Of a stretch of DNA of 64,000 nt, positions 54,897-62,869 are shown piece by piece (position 1 is the stretch's first letter; every line of letters begins with the position of its first letter). The notes beneath the pieces were generated by a model that saw only the letters and a list, made by a program, of their open reading frames with translations, searched no databases and was not told the DNA's origin. The stretch covers positions 405,348 to 469,347 of the forward strand of contig NZ_FNFO01000003.1 in the NCBI RefSeq assembly GCF_900100765.1. The letters run 5' to 3'. The translations under genes were made by a program, and so were the position numbers. Origin of the DNA: Catalinimonas alkaloidigena. Its GTDB lineage: Bacteria; Bacteroidota; Bacteroidia; Cytophagales; Flexibacteraceae.

Positions 54897-55763
54897 ATGG
54901 CACTCCGCCGGAAAAATCTGATTCCTTACCTGATGGTCGCGCCGTACCTGTTGCACCTGAGCGTGTTCATCCTGTTTCCGGTGGTTTTTTCGCTGGTGCT
55001 TACCTTCCACCGCTGGAACATCATCGCGCCGATGGAGTGGATTGGGCTGGGCAATTTCAAGCGGCTGGTGCAAGACCAGTTTTTCTGGAAATCGTTGGGC
55101 AACACGTTGCGTTTCCTGATCGTCCACATTCCGCTGCAGATCGTTATCGCGTTGTTTCTGGCCGAATTGCTCAACCGGAAGTTGCGCTTTCAAGCCTTTT
55201 TTCGGGCGGCATTTTTTCTGCCAGTCGTTGTCTCCGGGGTGGTGGTGACCATGCTCTGGGAACAGCTCTACGGCTTCGATACGGGATTGCTGAACCGGGG
55301 GCTGACCTCGCTGGGGCTGGGCCGCATCGGGTGGCTGGTCGATCCCGACTGGGCCATGATTTCCATCGCCCTGATGGCAACCTGGAAAAACGTGGGCCTC
55401 TACGTCATTCTGTTTCTAGTGGGGCTGCAAACGGTTCCCCGGCAGTACTACGAAGCCGCCGAACTGGAAGGCGCATCGGCATGGCAACAGTTCCGCTACA
55501 TCACCCTCCCGATGATCAACCCCACGATTTTCATGGTGGTGGTGCTTTCGACGATCGGGGGGTTCTCGCTGTTCATCGAGCCTTACATCCTGACCGGCGG
55601 CGGGCCGCTCAACAGCACGCTTTCGGCCGTGCTCTACATCTACAAACAGGGTTTTTTCTACTACCACATGGGCTACGCCGCCACGCTGGGCTTTTTCTTC
55701 GCATTTCTGATTCTGCTTGTGGTGGTAGTCCAACGGCGGTTTATCGAGCGGGAAGACGCCTAA
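54897..55763 (+). CDS. sugar ABC transporter permease (MalF/UgpA-like)
   Basis: 288 residues with six membrane helices. The EAA loop that docks the ATPase is YYEAAELEGASAWQQFRYITLP. Carries no extra domain, so it is the short form. It begins 21 bases after the binding-protein gene and forms a heterodimer with the next gene product. Confidence 0.93.
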   Translation: MALRRKNLIPYLMVAPYLLHLSVFILFPVVFSLVLTFHRWNIIAPMEWIGLGNFKRLVQDQFFWKSLGNTLRFLIVHIPLQIVIALFLAELLNRKLRFQAFFRAAFFLPVVVSGVVVTMLWEQLYGFDTGLLNRGLTSLGLGRIGWLVDPDWAMISIALMATWKNVGLYVILFLVGLQTVPRQYYEAAELEGASAWQQFRYITLPMINPTIFMVVVLSTIGGFSLFIEPYILTGGGPLNSTLSAVLYIYKQGFFYYHMGYAATLGFFFAFLILLVVVVQRRFIEREDA

Positions 55764-55787
55764 TCCCATCACTTAACTGCACAAGGC

Positions 55788-56597
55788 ATGAAAAAATGGC
55801 TCCTCTACCTGATCCTGACCCTTGCGGCGCTGACGTTCCTCTACCCGTTCGTCTGGATGGTGAGCGCTTCGCTGACCCCGGAGCGGGACATCGGTTCGCT
55901 GGTGCTGTTCCCGAGTAGCCTGACCGCCGCCAGCTACGTGCAGATGTGGGAGCGCATTCCCATCGGGCGGTCGCTGCTGAACAGCCTGCTGGTGGCGTCG
56001 CTGGTGACGGGCGGCGTGCTGGTGTTCGGCTCCATGGTGGGCTACGCACTGGCGCGGATGCGGTTCCGGGGGCGGAACCTGATCTTCTACATCATCCTGT
56101 TCACCATGACGCTTCCCTTCCAGATCACCCTGATTCCCAACTACATTCTGATGGTGGAGTTGCACTGGGTCGACACGTACTGGGCATTGGTGGTGCCCTA
56201 CCTGATCAACGCGCTGTCGATTGTGCTGTTCCGGCAGTATTTCGCCACGCTGCCCCAGGATCTGATTGACGCGGCGCGCATCGACGGCTGCGGCGAGTTG
56301 CGCATCTTGTTTCAGATTCTCTGGCCCAACGCAGTGCCGGCGCTGGTTACGGTCGGGATCATTACGTTTATGGCCACCTGGAACGAGGTGCTGTGGCCGC
56401 TGTTGGTCGTGCGCGACCAGCAACTGATGACCATGCCGCAGCTGGTGACGCTCTTCGCGGTGGGCGGGCGGGCCGATGCGCAACTGGGCGTCAAACTGGC
56501 GGCGGCCACCCTCCTGGCCCTGCCGATTGTGGTCGCCTACGTGTTTTTTCAAAAATATTTTATCCAGAGTATGGCCTCTACCGGAATCAAAGATTAG
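55788..56597 (+). CDS. carbohydrate ABC transporter permease (MalG/UgpE-like)
   Basis: 269 residues and six membrane helices; the EAA loop is DLIDAARIDGCGELRILFQILWP. Expected in the inner membrane as partner of the upstream permease. It is followed by GH130 genes, so the substrate is likely an oligosaccharide handled by them. Confidence 0.93.
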   Translation: MKKWLLYLILTLAALTFLYPFVWMVSASLTPERDIGSLVLFPSSLTAASYVQMWERIPIGRSLLNSLLVASLVTGGVLVFGSMVGYALARMRFRGRNLIFYIILFTMTLPFQITLIPNYILMVELHWVDTYWALVVPYLINALSIVLFRQYFATLPQDLIDAARIDGCGELRILFQILWPNAVPALVTVGIITFMATWNEVLWPLLVVRDQQLMTMPQLVTLFAVGGRADAQLGVKLAAATLLALPIVVAYVFFQKYFIQSMASTGIKD

Positions 56598-56648
56598 TTT
56601 CTTTCGTACCTCAAGATTGACTCTTCTAAAACGAAACGTTCTTAGTAT

Positions 56649-58079
56649 ATGCACGTTACCCGATTGCCCCTTCGGATTGCGCAAGACCCCCGCCGTGTTA
56701 TTCTCATGTTTCTGGTGATTCCCCGCGAAAGCCGCGTACAGCGGGTGGTGAACAGCATCTGCGAAATGTCCGACGAACACGTCGACCGCCTGCTGGGCGA
56801 AATTCACGAGAAGTTTTCGCACCGTCATCAGCACTTTGTCGACATCGTACACGAGCACTTCTGCCGCATCATCCGGCACAATCCTCACATTCAGCGGATG
56901 AGCACCAAACGGCAGCTGCTGGTCGGCTGTTATTTTTCGAAAGAATATTCGAACCAGGCCGTGGCGCTGTTCAACCCGTCCATCGTGCCCCACCCGGACC
57001 AAAAAGGCCTGCCCGACGGCGCGGTGCGGTTCATCATGAGCCTGCGTGCGACCGGCGAAGGGCACCTTTCGTCGATCGAGTTTCGCAGTGGGGTGGTCGA
57101 TGCCCGCGGGGAAGTCACCCTCGACCAGCCGCTCCACTATTCGCAGATGCCCGAGATTGTGGAAGAGAAAGTGTATACCCGCGAATTTGCGCGCATGCTG
57201 GCGCCGTTTGTGCCGGACCTCGACCGCGAAGCGCTGGAAAAACTGCCGGAATCGTTCACATTACGGGAAGCGTTCCGTGCCCTGAAAATCTCGAAAAACA
57301 ACACGCCAGCCGAACGGCGCCCCATCCACAGCCTGCTCGATCTGCTCGAAGCCAACTACGACTTCCGGTTCCCGCGCAGCAACGACATTTCCACGCAGGT
57401 CATCTTCCCCTACTCCAAACGCGAGCTGGTCGGGATGGAAGACGTCCGCTTTGTGCGCTTTCTGCAAGACGACGGCTCCTACATCTACTACGGCACCTAC
57501 ACGGCTTACGACGGGCGGCAGATCCATACGCAGCTCATCGAAACGACCGACTTTCAGCGGTTCAGCATCCGGACGATGCACGGCATCGCGGTGAAAGACA
57601 AAGGCATGGCGCTGTTCCCCCGGAAAATCAACGGCCAGTACGTCATCACGTCCCGTCAGGACGGCGAGAATCTGTACATCATGTTCTCGGATAATCTTTA
57701 CATCTGGGAAGAGATGCAACTGCTCCGTACGCCCGAGTATGACTGGGAGCTGATTCAACTGGGCAACGGCGGATCGCCCATCGAAACGGAGGCGGGCTGG
57801 CTGCTGCTGACCCACGCCGTCGGGCCGATGCGCCGGTACGTGTTGTCGGCCTGCCTGCTCGACCTGGAAGATCCGTCGAAGGTCATTGCCTGTCTGGACA
57901 AACCGCTGATGGAACCCACAGAAGAAGAGCGTGAAGGCTACGTGCCCAACGTGCTGTACACCTGCGGTTGGATGCAGCACGGCGACGAGATCATCATGCC
58001 TTATGCCATGTCCGACTCGTATACCGGCTTCGCCCGGTTCAAGATTCAGGAACTTCTCGACGAAATGATCGCCGTATGA
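56649..58079 (+). CDS. GH130-family glycoside phosphorylase, longer form
   Basis: 476 residues. The five-bladed propeller core starts near residue 90; the conserved ED.R segment is GMEDVRF with Asp265 as the predicted proton donor, and earlier FNPSIVPHPD fits the substrate site. About 90 N-terminal residues precede the usual GH130 core and are helical. GH130 enzymes mostly phosphorolyse or hydrolyse beta-mannosides; the exact linkage cannot be read. No signal peptide, so cytoplasmic. The stop overlaps the next ATG (ATGA). Confidence 0.85.
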   Translation: MHVTRLPLRIAQDPRRVILMFLVIPRESRVQRVVNSICEMSDEHVDRLLGEIHEKFSHRHQHFVDIVHEHFCRIIRHNPHIQRMSTKRQLLVGCYFSKEYSNQAVALFNPSIVPHPDQKGLPDGAVRFIMSLRATGEGHLSSIEFRSGVVDARGEVTLDQPLHYSQMPEIVEEKVYTREFARMLAPFVPDLDREALEKLPESFTLREAFRALKISKNNTPAERRPIHSLLDLLEANYDFRFPRSNDISTQVIFPYSKRELVGMEDVRFVRFLQDDGSYIYYGTYTAYDGRQIHTQLIETTDFQRFSIRTMHGIAVKDKGMALFPRKINGQYVITSRQDGENLYIMFSDNLYIWEEMQLLRTPEYDWELIQLGNGGSPIETEAGWLLLTHAVGPMRRYVLSACLLDLEDPSKVIACLDKPLMEPTEEEREGYVPNVLYTCGWMQHGDEIIMPYAMSDSYTGFARFKIQELLDEMIAV

Positions 58080-59413
58080 GTATCCGCCGCTTGGGTTGGC
58101 TTGGGCTCATCGCGCTGGTGTGGGCAGGGTGTCAGGAGAAGGCACCGCCACGGGCGACAGAAGCGGCGGAAGACTCTCTGGACGTCTGTTGGGTGAACGA
58201 CGCGCACCTGAGGCGTTTGTACCAGGAGATGGTGCTGGGGCGCGATACGGTCGGCATCATCCACATCTACAGCGAGTACCCGGATTACGGCTGGGTGGAC
58301 GATGCCGACGAAGGAGTCGCATGCGTGGACGACGTGGCGCGGGCCGCTATTTTTTACGTTCGCCAGTTCCAGCTCAACCACAATCCGGCCGACCTCGATG
58401 TGGCGCGGAAGCTGCTGCGGTTTGTGTTGCACCTCCAGGCAGACAACGGGTATTTCTACAATTTCGTCTGGGCCGACGGGCAGATCAACCGCACGTTTCA
58501 GACCAGCGTGGCCGAGGCCAACTGGTGGTCGTGGCGCGCGGGCTGGGCGCTGACCGAGAGCATCCCGGTCTTTCGTACGGAAGATCCGGCGTTGGCCGCG
58601 CGGCTGGAAGCAAGCCTGAACCGGCTGCTCACGGCCTGGAAAGCGGAACTGCCGACCTCGACCGAAACGAAACGGGTGGCAGGGCTGACACAACCGACGT
58701 GGCTTCCCTACGGCAACGCGGCCGATCAGGCGTCGCTGTTGCTCCTGGTTCTTAGTAGTCAGTGTCCGGGCGATTCGGTGCTTTGCAACTATGCCGTGCA
58801 GTTAGGCCAAGGCATGCTTACCATGCAACTGGGCACCGCAGCTACCACGCAGTTTCCGGCCGGGGCATTTTTAAGCTGGGAAAATACGTGGCACGCCTGG
58901 GGCAACGACCAGTCGTATGCGCTGCTGCGCGCCAGCCGAACGCTGCCACAACCTTCCTGGCGAGCGGCTGCGCAACGGGAACTCGATCACTACTATCCGC
59001 AGCTCCTGCACAGAGAACAACTCAGTGCCTGGAACGTGGCCGTACAGGCCGATACGCTCGCCGTGCTCGAAACGGAAACATTTCCGCAAATCGCTTACGG
59101 CATCCGGCCGCAGGTATGGGCGTGCCTGGAAGCCGCCGACCTGACCCAGGATACGCTTTACGCGGCGCGGGCCGGCGAACTGGCCGCGTGGTTTCTGGGA
59201 CAAAACCGGGCCCATACGCCGATGTACGACCCCGCGACCGGCCGGGGCTTCGATGGCCTACAAAGCGCCGACAACATCAACCGGAATGCGGGTGCCGAAT
59301 CGACCATCGAGGCACTGCTCACACTGCAAGCGATCGAGCAACATCCCGTGGCACGCCGCGCGTTAGCGCGCTATGGTCTCCCGGCACCCGCTGTTTCTGC
59401 CTCAACCGATTAA
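58076..59413 (+). CDS. predicted alpha/alpha-barrel glycosidase lipoprotein
   Basis: 445 residues; lipoprotein signal MSIRRLGWLGLIALVWAGC (Cys19). The mature protein has repeated helix pairs with aromatic motifs such as YPDYGWVDDADEG, DDVARAAIFYVRQF and QADNGYFYNFVW, as in six-hairpin glycosidases and epimerase-like folds. The acidic WVDDADEG and DNGYFYNF loops are plausible active-site positions. It sits inside the GH130 operon, coupled to the upstream gene by ATGA. Family assignment to a GH number is not possible from this sequence. It would act outside the cytoplasm, unlike its GH130 neighbours. Confidence 0.7.
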   Translation: MSIRRLGWLGLIALVWAGCQEKAPPRATEAAEDSLDVCWVNDAHLRRLYQEMVLGRDTVGIIHIYSEYPDYGWVDDADEGVACVDDVARAAIFYVRQFQLNHNPADLDVARKLLRFVLHLQADNGYFYNFVWADGQINRTFQTSVAEANWWSWRAGWALTESIPVFRTEDPALAARLEASLNRLLTAWKAELPTSTETKRVAGLTQPTWLPYGNAADQASLLLLVLSSQCPGDSVLCNYAVQLGQGMLTMQLGTAATTQFPAGAFLSWENTWHAWGNDQSYALLRASRTLPQPSWRAAAQRELDHYYPQLLHREQLSAWNVAVQADTLAVLETETFPQIAYGIRPQVWACLEAADLTQDTLYAARAGELAAWFLGQNRAHTPMYDPATGRGFDGLQSADNINRNAGAESTIEALLTLQAIEQHPVARRALARYGLPAPAVSASTD

Positions 59414-59426
59414 TCCGTACTTACCT

Positions 59427-60554
59427 ATGCAGTTTGAAACCGATCAGTTGATTTTCAGCCCGCGCGACGTCGATCCGGCCTGGTTGCCCATCGGACGACA
59501 CCTCGGCGAACCTACCCACGTACTCGGGGCTTTCAACCCCGCCCTGACCCGCCTGCCGAACGACAACCTGCTTCTGATGGTCCGCGTGGCGGAGGCCTTG
59601 CAGGTACCGGAGCAAGGGGGAAAGATCCGCGCCATCCGCTGGACGACCGAGCAAGGCTACGTGCTAGACGAGTACCCTACGGAAGAAATCGACACGAGCG
59701 ATCCGCGCGTTTACCGCCTCAAAAAGTTTGAACACGCGCCGGTGCTGAGCCTGACCTCGGTTTCGTGGCTGCTGCCGGTCGAGCTGTCGCCCGACGGGTT
59801 GCAGGTCCTCGACGTGCACTACGAGAAACTCATTCAGCCGCGCACGACTTACCAGGAATACGGTGTGGAAGATCCGCGCATCACCCGTATCGGGGAGCGG
59901 TATTACATGACCACCTGTTCGGTGAGCTCCGAACGCCTCTGCACGACGCTCTACACGTCGGACAACGGCCTTGACTGGACGCTGGAAGGCATCATCCTCG
60001 ATCACCAGAACAAAGACATGCTGTTGTTCCCGGAACGGATCGGTGACCTCTACTATGCCCTGACGCGCCCGATGGGCAGCGTCTACTTCGCCCCGCCCCC
60101 CGACCGCCCGACGTTTCCCGGGCCAACCATCAGCCTGGCGCAATCGCCGGACCTGCTGCACTGGAAACCGACGGACCATCCGTTTCTACGCCCTCAGCTG
60201 GGCTCGCTCATCTCCGAACGGCTCGGCGGCGGCACACCCCCGCTCAAAACCCCGCAAGGCTGGCTGATGCTGTTCCACGGCGTAGAACGACGCGGCCTGG
60301 TGGGCATTTACCGTACGTTCTGGGCGATGCTCGACGCTAACGACCCGCACCACTTTCTGCACCTGGAACCGCAGCCCCTCCTGGAAGCCCGCCCGGAACT
60401 GACTGCCGACCAGACCGAAGGGATTTACCTGACGGACGTGGTCTTCTCGACGGGCATAGCGCCGCACAACGACGTGTTGGTGGTGGCCTCGGGCGAGCTG
60501 GACCTTTGCTGCCGCATCACGCACATTCCTCAATCGTATTTCGAACTGACGTAA
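59427..60554 (+). CDS. GH130-family glycoside phosphorylase, shorter form
   Basis: 375 residues. The canonical motif YGVEDPRITRIG supplies Asp149, and FNPALTRL precedes it; the second half has the blade repeats. No signal peptide, so it is cytoplasmic. The start at 59427 (MQFETDQL) avoids the 41-base overlap with the upstream gene that the longer frame would need. With the longer GH130 it may act on oligosaccharides of different length or linkage. Beta-mannoside preference is inferred from family knowledge. Confidence 0.9.
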   Translation: MQFETDQLIFSPRDVDPAWLPIGRHLGEPTHVLGAFNPALTRLPNDNLLLMVRVAEALQVPEQGGKIRAIRWTTEQGYVLDEYPTEEIDTSDPRVYRLKKFEHAPVLSLTSVSWLLPVELSPDGLQVLDVHYEKLIQPRTTYQEYGVEDPRITRIGERYYMTTCSVSSERLCTTLYTSDNGLDWTLEGIILDHQNKDMLLFPERIGDLYYALTRPMGSVYFAPPPDRPTFPGPTISLAQSPDLLHWKPTDHPFLRPQLGSLISERLGGGTPPLKTPQGWLMLFHGVERRGLVGIYRTFWAMLDANDPHHFLHLEPQPLLEARPELTADQTEGIYLTDVVFSTGIAPHNDVLVVASGELDLCCRITHIPQSYFELT

Positions 60555-60580
60555 CACGCTTTTTCGCATATTCCACCACC

Positions 60581-61669
60581 ATGGCCGAAGTCAAACTGAT
60601 CGATGTCGTCAAACGCTACGCCGACGGCACCGAAGCCGTCAGCCGCGTCAACCTTACCATCCGGAACGAGGAGTTTATGGTACTGGTCGGCCCTTCCGGC
60701 TGCGGCAAATCCACTACCCTGCGCATGGTGGCCGGACTGGAAGACATCAGCGCAGGCGACTTGTACATTGGGGAACGGCGGGTGAACGACGTACCGCCCA
60801 AAGACCGCGACATCGCGATGGTGTTTCAGAATTACGCGCTTTATCCGCACATGACCGTTCGCGAAAACATGGCTTTCGGCCTGAAACTGCGGGGTTTTTC
60901 GAAACAGGACATTCGGCAGCGGGTAGAAGAGGCGGCCCGCATCGTGGGGTTGGAGACGTTGCTGGAACGGCGACCCAAGGCGCTTTCGGGAGGGCAACGG
61001 CAGCGGGTCGCGCTGGGCCGCGCCATTGTCCGACGGCCGGCCGTATTTCTGTTCGACGAGCCCCTCAGCAACCTCGACGCCGAACTGCGCGTGCGGATGC
61101 GCACCGAAATCGCCCGCTTGCACCGCCAGCTCTCGGCCACGATGCTGTACGTTACCCACGACCAGACCGAAGCCATGACGATGGGCGACCGCATTGCGGT
61201 GCTTTCCGGCGGGGTTTTGCAACAGGTCGACACGCCCTTGCAGCTCTACCACCATCCGGTCAACAAATTTGTGGCGGGTTTTATCGGCAGCCCGTCCATG
61301 AACTTCGTGGAAGGTACCCTCGAACGACACGAAGGGTTGCGCTTTGTAGCCCAGACGGGCGACTGGTCTCTGCCCCTGCGCGATGCAGAAGCCGAGCGCG
61401 TGGCCCACTACCTCGGCAAACCCCTTACGCTGGGCTTCCGTCCCGAAGACGTGCGCTACGCCGACGACGCCACCGCTACCCTCCGTACCCGTGCCGACGT
61501 GGTGGAGCCGTTGGGCAGCGAAACGTACCTTTATTTTACCCTTGCCGGACAACCGCTCGTGGCACGCATTCCGGGCGCTTCCGTTCCGCAGACTGGGGAA
61601 ACCCTGCTGCTCGACATTCGCCCCCATCGGCTCTACTTTTTCGACACCACCACGGGCATCGCGCTTTGA
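60581..61669 (+). CDS. ugpC: sugar ABC transporter ATPase (MalK/UgpC-like)
   Basis: 362 residues: Walker A GPSGCGKST, Q loop, signature ALSGGQRQRVALGRA, Walker B VFLFDEPLSNLDAEL, H loop VTHDQTEAMTM, then the OB-fold (TOBE) regulatory domain with GFRPEDVRY. It powers the two permeases encoded at the head of the operon. The start at 60581 (MAEVKLIDVVKRYADG) is conserved. It closes the locus; a hairpin repeat (61685-61734) follows. Confidence 0.95.
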   Translation: MAEVKLIDVVKRYADGTEAVSRVNLTIRNEEFMVLVGPSGCGKSTTLRMVAGLEDISAGDLYIGERRVNDVPPKDRDIAMVFQNYALYPHMTVRENMAFGLKLRGFSKQDIRQRVEEAARIVGLETLLERRPKALSGGQRQRVALGRAIVRRPAVFLFDEPLSNLDAELRVRMRTEIARLHRQLSATMLYVTHDQTEAMTMGDRIAVLSGGVLQQVDTPLQLYHHPVNKFVAGFIGSPSMNFVEGTLERHEGLRFVAQTGDWSLPLRDAEAERVAHYLGKPLTLGFRPEDVRYADDATATLRTRADVVEPLGSETYLYFTLAGQPLVARIPGASVPQTGETLLLDIRPHRLYFFDTTTGIAL

Positions 61670-61684
61670 GGAAGAAACGAGACT

Positions 61685-61734
61685 AGACGTACTACTTTTA
61701 ACCTTGACGACCGCTCGGTAAAAGTGCCACGTCT
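61685..61734. repeat. dispersed hairpin repeat, copy 2
   Basis: AGACGTACTACTTTTA (61685-61700) and TAAAAGTGCCACGTCT (61719-61734), imperfect inverted arms (13 of 16 positions pair). Arms and spacer match copy 1 at 17978-18026. It lies 15 bases after the ABC ATPase stop. Confidence 0.7.
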
Positions 61735-61772
61735 CTTTCACCGCCACTGAACCGGTGCTGGCTCAAAAAAAG

Positions 61773-61800
61773 AAAACCTCGCCGTAGCCAGCGAGGTTTT
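61773..61800 (-). terminator. intrinsic terminator of the LamG gene
   Basis: AAAACCTCGC (61773-61782) pairs with GCGAGGTTTT (61791-61800); on the minus strand a T-rich run follows. Lies 38 bases past the stop of the 61839-62837 gene. Confidence 0.78.
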
Positions 61801-61838
61801 GCGGAGCAAGCAGTAGGAGCCAAACGTAATCTGCCCGC

Positions 61839-62837
61839 TTATTGCTTCAACAATTTGTAAGCGCCCATCGGCTCGCCGTCTACCGAAAGTTTCATCAGAT
61901 ACTGTCCGGCGCGCAGGGTACTGACGTCCAGACGAATCAGGTCGCTGCGCATCTGAGAAGTCAGGTCAACCGACTGCATCTGCCGGCCGAGCATGTCGTA
62001 CACGTCGAGACGAGCCTGTTTTACGCCATCGAAATTGGGGCGCAACATCACCACGTCGCGCACCGGATTCGGGAAAACCGTTGTCAGGTAAGTCGCAAAG
62101 CGGTCCGTCTGGATGCTGGTCAGCGGCCCGTCGCTTTGTGCCGTATAGATGCTGTCGACCATCGCTGCCGAAATGGCGTAGTTGTACACCATGATGTCGT
62201 CCAGTACGCCTTTGAAATAACGCTCTCCTTCCATTGCATCACTACCGATCACAAAGTCAGCACTGGTGACCAGCAAGCCACCGGCTACGTTAGGATTGTT
62301 TTCCGTCGTGATAAAGTGTGCACGTTCTCCATCCATATAGATAAAATTAGTATCAATGCCATGCACCATCACCACATGGTGAAAATCAGTTGAGTCTAAT
62401 ACATACGGATCAGTCGCATCCATATCGGCATTGCCCGTGCTTGTCCTCGTCGACCAGACAATTCTCCTGTGGGCAGGCAAAGAGATCTTCAGGCGTTCTT
62501 GCCAGCCACCAAAGCTTATGATGTAGTTTTCATCGGCGGTGACAAATGAATTTACTTTGATCCAGAAGCTGATCGACGTGTATTCTGAGTTCATCATCGC
62601 CAACGCGTTACTTGCATTTGAAACGACAATCGAGTCCATGTCGCCGTCGAACAGGTAAGCGCTGTTTTCCGTGCCGAAACGGTTTATGGTAGGAGTCGCG
62701 CCGGCGACGGTGCCGTCAAAACCGTTGCCGCTGACGTCCATGGCGTCACCATCGAGCGGATAAATCGCCACGGGCATTTGGGCGAAGGCCATGCCACTGA
62801 CAAGGGCGGCCAGACAAAAGAAGAAAAGCTTTTTCAT
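61839..62837 (-). CDS. secreted LamG-domain protein with type IX sorting tail
   Basis: 332 residues. Signal peptide MKKLFFFCLAALVSGMAFAQ; a concanavalin-like LamG domain (about 35-235) with YLFDGDMDSIVVSNAS and ISFWIKVNSF; then a type A sorting domain of ~80 residues (FPNPVRDVVMLRP, LDVYDMLGRQ, STLRAGQYLMKLSVDG). It should be exported to the cell surface by the type IX system that uses PorW. Binding of a carbohydrate or a surface ligand is the usual role of LamG; no catalytic motif is seen. Confidence 0.85.
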   Translation of the reverse strand: MKKLFFFCLAALVSGMAFAQMPVAIYPLDGDAMDVSGNGFDGTVAGATPTINRFGTENSAYLFDGDMDSIVVSNASNALAMMNSEYTSISFWIKVNSFVTADENYIISFGGWQERLKISLPAHRRIVWSTRTSTGNADMDATDPYVLDSTDFHHVVMVHGIDTNFIYMDGERAHFITTENNPNVAGGLLVTSADFVIGSDAMEGERYFKGVLDDIMVYNYAISAAMVDSIYTAQSDGPLTSIQTDRFATYLTTVFPNPVRDVVMLRPNFDGVKQARLDVYDMLGRQMQSVDLTSQMRSDLIRLDVSTLRAGQYLMKLSVDGEPMGAYKLLKQ

Positions 62838-62869
62838 GGTGTTGTAGATGTGTGGAAATAAGTAAAGGA

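Noticed and set aside
55773..57137. 454-codon open frame antisense to the permease and GH130 genes
   Set aside because: Rich in His, Gln and Arg, spans two real genes on the other strand and has no recognisable motif.
60530..61747. 405-codon open frame antisense to the ABC ATPase
   Set aside because: Shadow of a gene with intact Walker motifs on the plus strand.
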